NCBI RefSeq assembly: GCF_029338375.1
Contig: NZ_CP119804.1
Span: 1,116,001-1,180,000 of the forward strand
DNA from: Halorussus lipolyticus
Lineage (GTDB): Archaea; Halobacteriota; Halobacteria; Halobacteriales; Haladaptataceae
Direction of reading: 5' to 3'
Length of the DNA: 64,000 nucleotides
Positions 1 through 8,286 of the stretch are shown here, piece after piece (position 1 is the first letter of the stretch; each line of letters opens with the position of its first letter). Made by a program: the position numbers and the translations under genes. Under the pieces are notes generated by a model. It was not told the origin of the DNA and did not search any database. It saw only the letters and a program-made list of their open reading frames with translations.

Positions 1-192
1 GTGGGCCGCCGCCGAGAGGAACACCTTCGGGCCGGGTTCGGCCCCGTTGACGATGGTGACGGGGATGCGAACCGGGTCGCCCAGATACGTCTCGCTGATA
101 CCGTAGCGGACGTTCTGGGTCTCGCCCGGCTCGACGATGCCGCCGTTGTAGGTAAACGCCTCCGGGTCCGCGTCCGCATCCGAACCGGTCAT
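1..192 (-). CDS. Succinylglutamate desuccinylase/aspartoacylase family protein (N-terminal part)
   Basis: The first 64 codons are visible; the gene runs off the left edge. The stretch PGPKVFLSAAAH leads into the first zinc-ligand motif (HGxE) of the AstE/aspartoacylase carboxypeptidase family, whose start lies exactly at the edge. Members hydrolyse N-acyl amino acids or trim C-terminal residues using one Zn. The ATG at 192 sits about 26 bases from a TATA box at 215-222, so the message is probably leaderless. It is divergent from a RimK-like ATP-grasp ligase, which suggests the two add and remove amino-acid groups on the same substrate (inference). Confidence 0.85.
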   Translation of the reverse strand, partial: MTGSDADADPEAFTYNGGIVEPGETQNVRYGISETYLGDPVRIPVTIVNGAEPGPKVFLSAAAH

Positions 193-213
193 ACCTCTCA
201 CTCGGACTCCGGC

Positions 214-223
214 GTATATAAAG
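214..223 (-). promoter_or_regulatory. TATA box of the aspartoacylase gene
   Basis: TATATAAA at 215-222 reads as a TATA box on the minus strand, with its centre about 26 bases before the ATG at 192. That is the spacing expected for a leaderless haloarchaeal transcript. Confidence 0.6.
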
Positions 224-280
224 GCGGGGAGACACGACGGGCGAGACCTTACTTTCGTTCTGGCGGAGTTCGATATTCCC

Positions 281-290
281 CTTTTTAAGG
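281..290 (+). promoter_or_regulatory. TATA-like box of the RimK-like gene
   Basis: The T/A-rich CTTTTTAAGG lies about 30 bases before the ATG at 316 and only a few bases before the ATG at 292. This favours 316 as the true start of the ATP-grasp gene. Confidence 0.5.
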
Positions 291-315
291 GATGCCGTAC
301 AATATTCAGATACCA

Positions 316-1674
316 ATGACTGCAGATGGTTCTACCGTGAAGGTGGGTGTGCTGAGTCTCCACAACAGCAAAGAAACGAAAGCGATTCTGAACGCGGTCG
401 AGGACCTCGGTCACGAACCGTTCTGGCTCCGCGAGGAGAACACGGCGGTCCGCCTCTCGGACGGCGAAGTCGTCCTCGAACCCGAGGTGGACATCGTGGC
501 GAATCGACTCCTGCTGTCGAACACCGAACAGCCCTCGGAGGCGGTCGGACTGGCGAAGATATACGACAGCGTTCTGCCGGTGCTGAACGACCCGAACTCC
601 GTGATGACGGCGATTCACAAGTTCTCGACTGCGACCGCGCTGGCCGACGCCGACATCCCGGTGCCCGACGCCCTGCTGGCGCTGTCGAACGACCGCCTCA
701 ACGACGGCCGGGACGACTTCGGCGAGGAGGCCGTCTACAAGACCGCCATCGGGACCCACGGCGGCGGGACGTGGAAGGTCGGCCCCGACGAACTCGTCAA
801 TCCCCGCGTCGGCGACCGACAGGCGTTCCTGCAGGAACTCATCGAGCGCGACGAGGGCGAACACCGCGACCTGCGGGTCTACGTCGTCGGCGACCGCATC
901 ATCGGCGCGATGAACCGCTACGCGCCGGACAACGACTGGCGGACCAACGTCGCGCTCGGCGGTGCCGTCGAGGACGCGACCGAAAATCTCCCCCGAGAAG
1001 TGGCGAACATCGCCCGCGACGCCGCCGAGGTCATCGGTCTCGACTACGCCGGCGTGGACCTCATCGAGGGCCACGACGGGTGGTACGTCCTCGAAGTCAA
1101 CCCGACCGCGGGCTTCAAGGGCCTGTTCAAGGCGACCGGCCGGAGCGCCGCGCCCTACATCGCCCAACTCGCCATCGAGCGCGGCGGCGGCACCGTGGAC
1201 GAGGCCAAGGTCGATGACCTGACGGCCTCGCTGGACGACTCGGTGCCCGCCTGCAAGCCGATGCCCAAGGACATCGGGTCGGGCGAACCCATCGTGGTCG
1301 GCTACACCGAGGAGGTCATCCTGAGCGGCACCAGCGGGTCCGAGACGGTCATCGCCAAGTCCGACACCGGCGCGACCCGGACCAGCATCGACACCAAACT
1401 CGCGGCCGAAATCGGTGCCGGTCCCATCAAGAGCATCGCCAAGGTCAAGTCCGGGTCGAGCAAGTCGAGTCGCTCCCGGCCGGTCGTGGACGTGGTGGTC
1501 GGCGTCGGTGGGAACCGCCACACCGTGACCGCCAGCGTCGAGGACCGCGGGCACATGGATTATCCGGTCCTACTGGGCCGCGACATCCTGAAGCACTATC
1601 AGGTCAACGTTCAGAAGCGCGTGGACCAAGAGGAGGAGAGCGAGGAGGAAGAAGAAGAACACACCGAGGAGTAA
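316..1674 (+). CDS. RimK-like ATP-grasp ligase fused to an ATP-dependent zinc protease (PF05618-like) domain
   Basis: 452 residues. The N-terminal two thirds is an ATP-grasp amino-acid ligase of the RimK/LysX type: it has a YKTAIGTHGGGTWKV nucleotide-binding loop, an LRVYVVGDRIIGAMNR strand and the Mg-binding YVLEVNPTAGF. The last ~130 residues match the RimK-associated retropepsin-like fold (KSDTGATRTSID, then LLGRDILKHY) annotated as 'ATP-dependent zinc protease'. The tail is a run of Glu. ATG 316 is chosen over 292 because the TATA box at 281-290 would leave 292 too close. RimK enzymes add glutamate or other amino acids to protein or cofactor C-termini. The substrate here is unknown; the divergent aspartoacylase is a candidate opposing enzyme. 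Confidence 0.85.
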   Translation: MTADGSTVKVGVLSLHNSKETKAILNAVEDLGHEPFWLREENTAVRLSDGEVVLEPEVDIVANRLLLSNTEQPSEAVGLAKIYDSVLPVLNDPNSVMTAIHKFSTATALADADIPVPDALLALSNDRLNDGRDDFGEEAVYKTAIGTHGGGTWKVGPDELVNPRVGDRQAFLQELIERDEGEHRDLRVYVVGDRIIGAMNRYAPDNDWRTNVALGGAVEDATENLPREVANIARDAAEVIGLDYAGVDLIEGHDGWYVLEVNPTAGFKGLFKATGRSAAPYIAQLAIERGGGTVDEAKVDDLTASLDDSVPACKPMPKDIGSGEPIVVGYTEEVILSGTSGSETVIAKSDTGATRTSIDTKLAAEIGAGPIKSIAKVKSGSSKSSRSRPVVDVVVGVGGNRHTVTASVEDRGHMDYPVLLGRDILKHYQVNVQKRVDQEEESEEEEEEHTEE

Positions 1675-1806
1675 CTACGAGACTCTGAAACGCCCTTTGA
1701 ATTTCTTTTAGAAATAATATTATATTATAAACAAATAATATCATTGCCCACGCTCGAACGGGTCGGTCCCCGGAGTTTTATCTCGGAGACTGTGGTACTG
1801 GATGGC

Positions 1807-2316
1807 ATGTCAGAACGCGGGGCCAGACAGACCAAGCCAGCGACCAGTCGGCGGCGACAGTCGTGGTCCGGGTGGGGCGAGGCCCGCGTGGACGAGAAGG
1901 ACAGAATCGGCGTCTTCTTGGACGACGTGACCTACGCCTTCGCCGACGTGTCGGTCCTGAGCATCCCGATTCTGTTCCACCTGCTGACCGTGGCGACGAA
2001 CTCGTGGTTCGGCCTCAAGTTCGGGGCGCTGGTCGCGTGGCTGACGATGGTCCTCGGCGCGGCGGTCTTTCGAGGCGGCTGGATAACCCCGCTGGCCACC
2101 GACGAACCCGGCTGGGTGGCGATGACGCCATGGTTGGTGGTCCTCCGACTCGGTTACTACAACGGTGCGCTGGCGCTGGCGGCCTACGGCGGCCGCGCCC
2201 TGAGCGAGGCCGTCTCGCCCGCCGCGTCGGTCGGGTTCGCGCTGGTGGTCGGCGCGCTCGCAGTCGGGGTGTTTCCGCGGATTGCGGACGGGTTCTACGA
2301 GGACGTGGCGAGGTGA
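1807..2316 (+). CDS. Predicted membrane protein, unknown function
   Basis: 169 residues with a basic N-terminus (TSRRRQSW) followed by about four hydrophobic helices (roughly VLSIPILFHLLTV, FGALVAWLTMVLGA, TPWLVVLRLGYY, VGFALVVGALAVGV). I do not recognise the family. The ATG at 1807 is preferred to the TTG at 1744, since the extra 21 residues look like upstream DNA. An AT-rich block at 1695-1741 supplies the likely promoter. No operon partner. Confidence 0.6.
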   Translation: MSERGARQTKPATSRRRQSWSGWGEARVDEKDRIGVFLDDVTYAFADVSVLSIPILFHLLTVATNSWFGLKFGALVAWLTMVLGAAVFRGGWITPLATDEPGWVAMTPWLVVLRLGYYNGALALAAYGGRALSEAVSPAASVGFALVVGALAVGVFPRIADGFYEDVAR

Positions 2317-2465
2317 GGGGATTCGGTAGTGTTCGGACCCGATGTTACGGGTTCGAGTAGGAAGAACGAGGTTTCGAAAGCCCTCGCGCGGTTCGCCCTT
2401 TCAATCCGCCGAGGAGGTCGGGTTATCACCCGAGCGCAATCAGGTGGTGAGTGCCAACAGAAGTC

Positions 2466-3248
2466 CTACCCGAGAAAGTCCAAAACCTCGTCGGCGACCG
2501 CATCGGGGGCCAGCGCGTGGGCCAGATGCCCCCGGCCGTCGAGTCGCCGGACCTCGCTGTCGGCGATTCGGTCGGCCAACTCGTCGGCGGTCTCCCGGAG
2601 GTGGGCCGGACTCTCGGACCCCCAGAGGACCAACGTCTCGGCCCCGAGTTTCGGGGTTTCCGGCGGGCGGTACATCATCACGGCGTCTAGCTCCCGGCGG
2701 GTCGCGTCCGCGAACCCGACTCGCTGGTCCCACATCGGCATGTTGGCTATCATCGGTTCCGGAAGCCCCAGACCCTCCCGGAGGAACCACTTCAGCGCGG
2801 CCTCGTCGCTGTCCTCGCTGGCCTGCGCGGTCAACTGGGCGGCCATCTCGGTGTGGGCCTCGCGGTGGGGTTCGAGAAGGACCGGCGGTTCGTGCAGAAT
2901 CAGTTCCGCCACCGCGTCGGTCCGCCGGGCGGCCTCCAGCGCGCAGACCCCGCCGAAGGAGTGGCCCCAGAGCGCGACCTGCTCGTCGTCGCTCGCTTCC
3001 TTCGCGGCCTCGATGACCGCCAGCACGTCCTCGACTTCCCGGTCGAAGACGTAGCCGTCGGCGTCACCGCTGGCTCCTCGGCCCCTGCGGTCCATGGCGA
3101 ACAACTCGAAGTCGTCTTCCAGTAGCGGCCGAATCGGTTGCCACGTACTTTTGAAGTCGTTGCTCCCGTGGACGAGGACCAGCGGTCTGCCCTCGCCGTA
3201 GCGTTCGTAGGCGATTTCCACGCCGTCGGCGGATTCGAGCGAGTCCAT
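2466..3248 (-). CDS. Alpha/beta hydrolase
   Basis: 260 residues of a standard single-domain alpha/beta hydrolase. LVLVHGSND gives the oxyanion HG, GHSFGG at 95-100 is the nucleophile elbow with Ser97, and the C-terminal GRGHLAHAL carries the catalytic His. The acid is probably the Asp in the MDRRGRGASG/VLWGSESP region (not assigned with certainty). Likely a cytoplasmic esterase or haloperoxidase-like enzyme of unknown substrate. It converges with nothing close by; 149 bases of featureless DNA follow it. Confidence 0.85.
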   Translation of the reverse strand: MDSLESADGVEIAYERYGEGRPLVLVHGSNDFKSTWQPIRPLLEDDFELFAMDRRGRGASGDADGYVFDREVEDVLAVIEAAKEASDDEQVALWGHSFGGVCALEAARRTDAVAELILHEPPVLLEPHREAHTEMAAQLTAQASEDSDEAALKWFLREGLGLPEPMIANMPMWDQRVGFADATRRELDAVMMYRPPETPKLGAETLVLWGSESPAHLRETADELADRIADSEVRRLDGRGHLAHALAPDAVADEVLDFLG

Positions 3249-3336
3249 CGGTTGCGTTCGCTTTCGGCCCGGCGATAAAACTCCTTGCTGAATCGAGGCC
3301 GTAGCCTGATTAGCCAGTAGTCCCTACCCCGTCCCG

Positions 3337-3948
3337 ATGACCGACGAAGCCATCGCAGAACTTCGGGCGGACCCGGACCTCGGGCCGCTTGTCGCCGAGT
3401 ACGGCCCGCTGACCATCGAACCGACAGACGACTTCTACCGGCGGTTCGTCGTCTCCATCCTGCGCCAGCAGGTGTCGATGGCGTCGGCGTCTGCGACTCG
3501 GGAACGCCTGTTCGACCGAGTGGAACCGACGCCCGAGACCATGCTGGCGGCCGACCCGCAGGTCCTCCGGGACGCCGGCCTCTCGCGCCAGAAGACCGAG
3601 TACGTCCGGAACGTCGCCGAGGCGTTCGTCGAGGAGGGCTACTCGCTCGACTACTTCGCCGGAGTTCCCGACGAGGAGGTCGTCGCGGAACTCACCGCAA
3701 TCAAGGGCGTCGGGACGTGGACCGCCAAGATGCAACTGATGTTCTCGCTCGGCAGGCCCGACGTGTTTCCGGTCGGTGACCTCGGCATCCGGAAGGGCAT
3801 CGAGAAGGTCTTGGACGCCGAGATGACCCGGACCGAGATGGTCGAGGCCGCCGAGCGGTGGGCACCGTATCGAAGCTACGCCAGCCTCTACCTCTGGCGG
3901 GCGGACGAGGACATCACCGAGAGCGTCGGCGAAGTGACCGGATTGTAG
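3337..3948 (+). CDS. DNA-3-methyladenine glycosylase, AlkA-like (HhH-GPD superfamily)
   Basis: 203 residues. The helix-hairpin-helix LTAIKGVGTWTA at 119-130 is followed by FPVGDLGIRKG, whose Asp148 is the HhH-GPD catalytic acid. There is no FeS-cluster Cys set, which argues for AlkA rather than EndoIII/MutY. It would excise alkylated purines in base-excision repair. The length matches archaeal AlkA proteins lacking the extra N-terminal domain of E. coli AlkA. Single gene with its own upstream AT-rich segment. Confidence 0.9.
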   Translation: MTDEAIAELRADPDLGPLVAEYGPLTIEPTDDFYRRFVVSILRQQVSMASASATRERLFDRVEPTPETMLAADPQVLRDAGLSRQKTEYVRNVAEAFVEEGYSLDYFAGVPDEEVVAELTAIKGVGTWTAKMQLMFSLGRPDVFPVGDLGIRKGIEKVLDAEMTRTEMVEAAERWAPYRSYASLYLWRADEDITESVGEVTGL

Positions 3949-4055
3949 CGGGGCGGGCGGAGAACAGAAACGATAGCAAGGGGACTGAGGCGGCTTCAGA
4001 GAGACCGAGAGCCGAAACGCGCCGGGGACCGACCGGGGCGAGCGTCAGCGGAGTT

Positions 4056-4433
4056 TCAGACGACGTTCTCCTCGCGGGCGGCGAGGTCGAGGTACTCCGA
4101 GATGGGCTTCTCGTCGTCCTCGGCGAGGGTCACGTAGCCCTCCTCGGGGTCGAACGTGACGGCGTCGGCTTCTTCGAGTCGGGGGAGTTGACTGTGGTAG
4201 AGGTCGGCGAGGACGCGCTCGTCGTCCACCGGGTCGCCGGCCTCGCTCTCCCACGAGGCGACTTGTTCGGCGAGTTCGTCGAGCGACACCGCACCGCCCT
4301 CCTCGCGGAGGTGGTAGAGGACGTACCGACGGCGGCGGTTCGAGAGGAGGTCGAGCGTGGCGTCGAGAGCCGGTGAGATGCCGCTGTTCCCTCCGGCGAA
4401 GCCGGCGGTCACGTCCGGGGCGTCCGTATTCAT
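4056..4433 (-). CDS. Winged-helix regulator with DUF7344-type domain
   Basis: 125 residues. LDLLSNRRRRYVLYHLREEG opens a winged helix of the haloarchaeal DUF7344 group. It continues through a Ser/Leu recognition region and LPRLEEADAVTFDPEEGYV, the wing. The first ~25 residues are low complexity. Probably a DNA-binding transcription regulator; target unknown. The upstream strand has a short AT-rich segment (4441-4500) that could hold its promoter. Confidence 0.75.
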   Translation of the reverse strand: MNTDAPDVTAGFAGGNSGISPALDATLDLLSNRRRRYVLYHLREEGGAVSLDELAEQVASWESEAGDPVDDERVLADLYHSQLPRLEEADAVTFDPEEGYVTLAEDDEKPISEYLDLAAREENVV

Positions 4434-4526
4434 GGTGCAACTGCTACTGGATACTCCGGGACAAAAAGCACGGTACCTAAACGATTAGGTGCGGTGGTCT
4501 CACCCCGGCTCAAACGCCGTTTTTAG

Positions 4527-5255
4527 TCAGTAGAACGTCATGTAATGGCCGTCAGGGTCGCGCACTCGGCGGGCCTCGTCGGCGTTCTCCGCGACCACTG
4601 TGGCGTCCGAGGCCACTCGCTCGACAGCGCAGGCGTCCCCGCGAACTGCTTCGACTGCGGCGGCGGGGTCGTCGGCCTCGAAGCCAACGTCCACGTGGAG
4701 GCCGCCGCGGGCGTCGGCGATGCCGAGGTGTGGCTCCCAGAGTTCGAGGTCCACCGGGCCGGAGAGGCGGACGCGCTTTCGGTCGCCGCCGCGGTCCACT
4801 ACCTCGAAACCGAGGGACTTGTAGAACGATTCTGCGCGCGAGAGGTCCTCGACCTCCAGCACGATTTCGAAGATGTCGGTGATTGCGCCGTCTCCACTGC
4901 CGCCGTCGTTCGGTTCGCCGCATCCGCCGATTTCGACGCAGTTCCCGTCGGGGTCGTAGAAGTATAGCGACTTCGACCCGCCGAAGTCGAACTCCGTGAG
5001 GTCGAACGACTCCGCGAGTCGGTCACGCCACTCGTCGTACCGGTCGGGTGGCGCAGAGAAGGCGTAGTGGGTGTGAACCCCGCCGCGGGGGACTCCACCG
5101 GGTTCTCGGAGGACGAGGAGGTCGCCCCCGGCGTCGAAGACGACTTCGCCGTCGTCCGCCCGGCGTACTGGCAGGTCGAGGTGGGTCGTGTAGAAGTCGC
5201 GTGCGCGGTCGAGGTACTTCGCTTCGAGAGCCAACCATCCCAGACCCGAGAGCAT
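4527..5255 (-). CDS. VOC (glyoxalase/dioxygenase) family protein with two VOC modules
   Basis: 242 residues made of two vicinal-oxygen-chelate modules: the first from about 5 to 110 (YLDRARDFYTTHLDLPVRR, then SLYFYDPDGNCVEI), the second from about 125 to 242 (LSRAESFYKSLGFEVVDR, then VRDPDGHYMTFY). The paired His/Glu pattern fits a metal-binding VOC enzyme such as a catechol 2,3-dioxygenase-like or glyoxalase-like protein. The substrate cannot be told. The gene is alone and points away from the next gene at 5371. Confidence 0.85.
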   Translation of the reverse strand: MLSGLGWLALEAKYLDRARDFYTTHLDLPVRRADDGEVVFDAGGDLLVLREPGGVPRGGVHTHYAFSAPPDRYDEWRDRLAESFDLTEFDFGGSKSLYFYDPDGNCVEIGGCGEPNDGGSGDGAITDIFEIVLEVEDLSRAESFYKSLGFEVVDRGGDRKRVRLSGPVDLELWEPHLGIADARGGLHVDVGFEADDPAAAVEAVRGDACAVERVASDATVVAENADEARRVRDPDGHYMTFY

Positions 5256-5370
5256 GGCTTCGAGGTACGCACGCCCGGCGCTTAAGTCACGGGGACGGTC
5301 CGGGAACCGCCCGCGACATCGTTCGCCCGTAGCAGTGGGGATTTTGAGGGTTCGGTCCCTACGAACCGAT

Positions 5371-6048
5371 ATGCCGCTGAAAAAGAGCCAACCTGCGACG
5401 GACTACGAGGAGATAGACCGGTGGGACGGGGGCGTCGGCTGGATTGCCCACCCGAACGAGACCATGCTCCGGGCGAGCCACGCCATCGAGACCGACGAGG
5501 GCGTCTGGGTCGTCGACCCGGTGGACGCCGAGGGCATCGACGACCTGTTCGCGGAGTTCGGCGACGTGGCCGGGGTGGTCGTCCTGCTGAACCGCCACTA
5601 CCGGGACGCAGACGAAATCGCCCAGCGCCACGACGTGCCGGTGTACGTCCCCTCGTGGTTCGACCGGGTGGACGAGATGGAGGCCCCGCTCCGGCGGTTC
5701 GACACGACGCTTCCCGGCACCGACTTCCGGGTTCTGAACGTCTTCGACTCCTTCGGGTGGGAGGAGGCCGCCCTCTACGACGACGAGTCGGGAACCCTCG
5801 TGGTGGCCGAGAGCGTCGGCAACGCGCCGTACTTCACCACGCCGGGCGAGCGCCTCGGGGTCCACCCGATGATGCGCCTCACGCCGCCCTCGGTCCTGCG
5901 CGGCCTTCGGCCAGAGCGAGTGCTGGTCGGGCACGGACGCGGCGCACTGGACGACGCCGCCCGAGTCCTCGAGGACGCCCTCGGCGGGTCGCGCAGACGG
6001 ACGCCCAAACTCTACGCCGAGAACCTGCGGATGCTGGTCCAGCGGTAG
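5371..6048 (+). CDS. Metallo-beta-lactamase-fold-like protein with degenerate metal site
   Basis: 225 residues. The order of elements resembles an MBL fold: WIAHPNETMLRASHAI, GVWVVDPVDAEG, GVVVLLNRHYRDADEIA (where HxHxDH would be), TLVVAESVG and RVLVGHGRG. The HxHxDH motif is reduced to a single His and Asp (RHYRDADE), so a normal di-zinc hydrolase site is unlikely. ATG 5371 is used because residues encoded before it are unlike protein. Function unknown. Confidence 0.7.
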   Translation: MPLKKSQPATDYEEIDRWDGGVGWIAHPNETMLRASHAIETDEGVWVVDPVDAEGIDDLFAEFGDVAGVVVLLNRHYRDADEIAQRHDVPVYVPSWFDRVDEMEAPLRRFDTTLPGTDFRVLNVFDSFGWEEAALYDDESGTLVVAESVGNAPYFTTPGERLGVHPMMRLTPPSVLRGLRPERVLVGHGRGALDDAARVLEDALGGSRRRTPKLYAENLRMLVQR

Positions 6049-6097
6049 TCGCGGGTGGCGATTCGGCGACGCTCCGGACCGCCGGTCAGGCAGTATC

Positions 6098-6104
6098 GTT
6101 ATAC
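6098..6104 (+). promoter_or_regulatory. TATA-like box for the gene at 6127
   Basis: GTTATAC is centred about 26 bases before the GTG at 6127. It supports a leaderless start there rather than at the ATG at 6055. Confidence 0.45.
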
Positions 6105-6126
6105 GCGAACGGGCCGAAAGGGGCGT

Positions 6127-6540
6127 GTGGTTTACGTAACGCGGGGACTGGTGGACGTGCTACTCGAACTCGCTGTCGAGGCCGACCCCGACGAGACCAC
6201 GGTTTCGCTCGCGGTCACGCCGGCCGCGGAGTTCGAGGACTTGGACGACGTGCCACCCGATGCGTCGGTGTTCACCCACTTCTACCCGCCGGAGGCCGGC
6301 AAATCGATAACCGCCGTCTTCGGCGTTGACCTGTCGGTGCCCGCCGGCCAGACGCAGGGCCGGTTCATCTCTCATCCTCGCGGGAACCTCGAAGTGAACA
6401 AGACCGACGACCTCCACGAGGCCATCTTGGTCGCGGTGCCGCCGTGGGACGAGGCGTCGCTGGCGGCGTTCGACCGGTCGGGCCGGCGTCAGCCCTTGGA
6501 CATCGTGGACGCCGAGCCGCCCGCCGAATCGCTGGCGTAG
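6127..6540 (+). CDS. Conserved haloarchaeal hypothetical protein, possible divergent JAMM/MPN-like domain
   Basis: 137 residues from a GTG start chosen by its spacing from the TATA-like box at 6098-6104. The upstream in-frame residues are Arg-rich and unlike protein. Recognisable blocks are VFTHFYPPEAGKSITAVFGV, QTQGRFISHPRGNLEV and DDLHEAILVAVPPWD. The GRFISHPRG...DD order faintly recalls the HxHPx(n)D metal motif of JAMM domains, but the first His is missing. I treat function as unknown. Confidence 0.65.
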   Translation: MVYVTRGLVDVLLELAVEADPDETTVSLAVTPAAEFEDLDDVPPDASVFTHFYPPEAGKSITAVFGVDLSVPAGQTQGRFISHPRGNLEVNKTDDLHEAILVAVPPWDEASLAAFDRSGRRQPLDIVDAEPPAESLA

Positions 6541-6572
6541 TCCCTTGTGACGTCACTCCGGCGCTGGCGACG

Positions 6573-6782
6573 CTACTCCAAGTAGCCGAGTTCCTGCAGT
6601 TGGCCCGTAATCTCCTCGAACTCGGCTTCGGTGAGTTCGCCCTCCTTCTGGTGCTGGATGACGATGCTCCGGAGCAGGAACCGCACGAGGTCGCTCGTGC
6701 TGGAGAAACTGGTCCCCTCGATTGTGTCGTCCACGCGGTCGGCGAGGTCCTTCGGAATCGAGACGGTGGTGTACTCGGTCAT
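6573..6782 (-). CDS. Ribbon-helix-helix (CopG/Arc-type) regulator
   Basis: 69 residues. MTEYTTVSIPKDLADRVDD is the beta-ribbon and first helix, and SFSSTSDLVRFLLRSIV is helix two of a metJ/Arc-type ribbon-helix-helix protein that would bind DNA as a dimer. The acidic C-terminus (GELTEAEFEEITGQLQELG) may aid dimerisation. A perfect 19-bp tandem repeat with an inner dyad lies 32-69 bases upstream of its start and is a natural operator candidate for autoregulation (inference). Confidence 0.85.
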   Translation of the reverse strand: MTEYTTVSIPKDLADRVDDTIEGTSFSSTSDLVRFLLRSIVIQHQKEGELTEAEFEEITGQLQELGYLE

Positions 6783-6813
6783 GCCAGCAACTGGGGCGGC
6801 GCGCGGGATAGAT

Positions 6814-6851
6814 GTTGTCCTCCGCGAGGCGGGTTGTCCTCCGCGAGGCGG
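6814..6851. repeat. Perfect tandem 19-bp repeat, candidate operator
   Basis: Two head-to-tail copies of a 19-base unit (6814-6832 and 6833-6851). Each contains the dyad CCTC-CGC-GAGG. They fill the promoter region of the ribbon-helix-helix gene. Dimeric RHH proteins commonly bind tandem short sites, so a role as operator is plausible but untested. Confidence 0.7.
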
Positions 6852-6859
6852 GTCCTCGC

Positions 6860-7465
6860 TTACGCTCGCTCCTCTCGCTCGAAGACGAGCGCGTAGTGGT
6901 ACGGCGGGAGGTCCACCTCGCGCTTCGGCGTGAACGCTCCCACGTCGAGGACGGCCGATTCGGTCTCGTCGGGAGCCATCCGTAGGTCGGTCGGCGGGCC
7001 GCGCGGGCCGCCGGCAATCTCGGTCTCCTCGCGGGGTCGATTGCGCCAGTTGACGACCACGAACCGGCCGCCGGGTCCGAGCGCCTCGGATACTTCTCGG
7101 ACGAACTCGGCTCTGTCGTCCACGCCGTGGAAGGCGTTTGCCACGAGCGCGACATCGACCGATTCCGGGAGGAGTCCGGCGAGGTCCCGAGCGTCGCCCC
7201 GAATCGGCTCGACGTTCTCGATTCGCTGGTGGTCTGCGAGCGCGGCGAGTTCGCCGAGGAACTCCTCGTCCAACTCGACCGCGTAGACCGTCGCCGGTTC
7301 GACGATTCGCGCCGCAGGGAGCGCGAAGTACCCGTTCCCGCACCCGACCTCGGCCACGCTGTCGCCCGGTTCGAGACCGAGTTTCCGAAGCGTCTCGCCG
7401 GGCGTCGGCCACAGTTTGCCCCACCAGTCCCAGTCCGGCAAGCCAGTATTTTGGAACTTGTCCAT
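6860..7465 (-). CDS. Class I SAM-dependent methyltransferase
   Basis: 201 residues. Motif I is VAEVGCGNGYFALPAARI, with the acidic ribose-binding residue in VYAVELDEEFL, the motif II/post region NVEPIRGDARDL, and VDVALVANAFHGVDD (motif III area). This is a UbiE/Methyltransf_11-like fold. Substrate unknown. It lies upstream of the RHH gene on the same strand, but the tandem repeat between them suggests separate control. Confidence 0.85.
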   Translation of the reverse strand: MDKFQNTGLPDWDWWGKLWPTPGETLRKLGLEPGDSVAEVGCGNGYFALPAARIVEPATVYAVELDEEFLGELAALADHQRIENVEPIRGDARDLAGLLPESVDVALVANAFHGVDDRAEFVREVSEALGPGGRFVVVNWRNRPREETEIAGGPRGPPTDLRMAPDETESAVLDVGAFTPKREVDLPPYHYALVFEREERA

Positions 7466-7624
7466 TACTGTCGGGTCGGGTCCTCGGGCGGAAAAGCGTT
7501 TTCCGTCCGAGTACGAAGGTGACAGCGAGTACTGCCTTCTATCGGATGCAGGAAATAAAAATCGTTCTTAGAAACAGAATAGTAATTCTTTAACTTGTAT
7601 TTTGATAGTTTCTCGGACGGGAAG

Positions 7625-7915
7625 CTACATCCCCATGTCGTCGGCGGCGTCGGGCACCGGCAAGTCGTGGGGCGAGACGCCCAGCAGTTCCCCGGCGTGG
7701 TCCAGCGCCATGTCGAACCCGTAGTAGCGTTCGAGTTCGTCGCCGTCGGCGCTCGGCCGGACCTTCAGCATGGCGTAGCCCTCGATGTTCTGGGCGATTG
7801 CGGCGGTTGCGTGCTTGGTCGAGAATTCGAGGACGCGCTCCTCGTCGGTCTCGAAGTAGCGGGCGGTGATTCCGTCGTTTTCGGCCTCCTGCTCGGCGGG
7901 GTCCTCGTCGGTCAT
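7625..7915 (-). CDS. Conserved haloarchaeal small acidic protein
   Basis: 96 residues with no signal peptide or membrane segment. Well-defined blocks are ARYFETDEERVLEFSTKHA, AIAQNIEGYAMLKVRPSADG and YYGFDMALDHAGELLGVSPH. I believe these belong to a haloarchaea-only DUF (DUF7111-like), with no known function. A 159-base AT-containing gap (7466-7624) separates it from the methyltransferase gene. Confidence 0.7.
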   Translation of the reverse strand: MTDEDPAEQEAENDGITARYFETDEERVLEFSTKHATAAIAQNIEGYAMLKVRPSADGDELERYYGFDMALDHAGELLGVSPHDLPVPDAADDMGM

Positions 7916-8046
7916 AACTGGCGGTTAGGAGCGGTGACAGTCGAAGGTACCGATTCGTCTCGATGTTCGGCGCGACGACCGCCCGGTTCCCGACCGCAGT
8001 AGATTTATGGATAACCGCGTGGCACCTCTGCCGGGGTTGAGCAACG

Positions 8047-8211
8047 ATGCCAAAGCACATGGCCTGTCGAGAACACGGAATGGACTGCGACTTCGAGATC
8101 ACCGACGAACACGAGGACGAGATGGTGGACTTCATCCAGATTCACGCCCGGTCCCAGCACGACATGAACGTCTCGGAGGACGAGGCCCGAGACATGATGG
8201 AGAACACCTGA
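8047..8211 (+). CDS. DUF1059-type small protein
   Basis: 54 residues: MACREHGMDCDFEI, then a helical acidic region ending in SEDEARDMMENT. The CxxxGxxCxF pattern with two Cys and neighbouring His is typical of DUF1059 proteins, which are small, conserved and probably metal- or redox-linked. It is easily missed because of its size, but codon use and composition match its neighbours. Confidence 0.75.
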   Translation: MPKHMACREHGMDCDFEITDEHEDEMVDFIQIHARSQHDMNVSEDEARDMMENT

Positions 8212-8286
8212 GCGGGCCACCGAGGCGACCAATTTTTCTCGCGGCGAAGCGCAAGCGTCGTAGTCGCGGACACCGATTGCCCGACC

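Noticed and set aside
1..288. Plus-strand open frame at the left edge
   Set aside because: The opposite strand encodes the conserved aspartoacylase start with a well-placed TATA box; the plus-strand product is Arg-rich and non-conserved.
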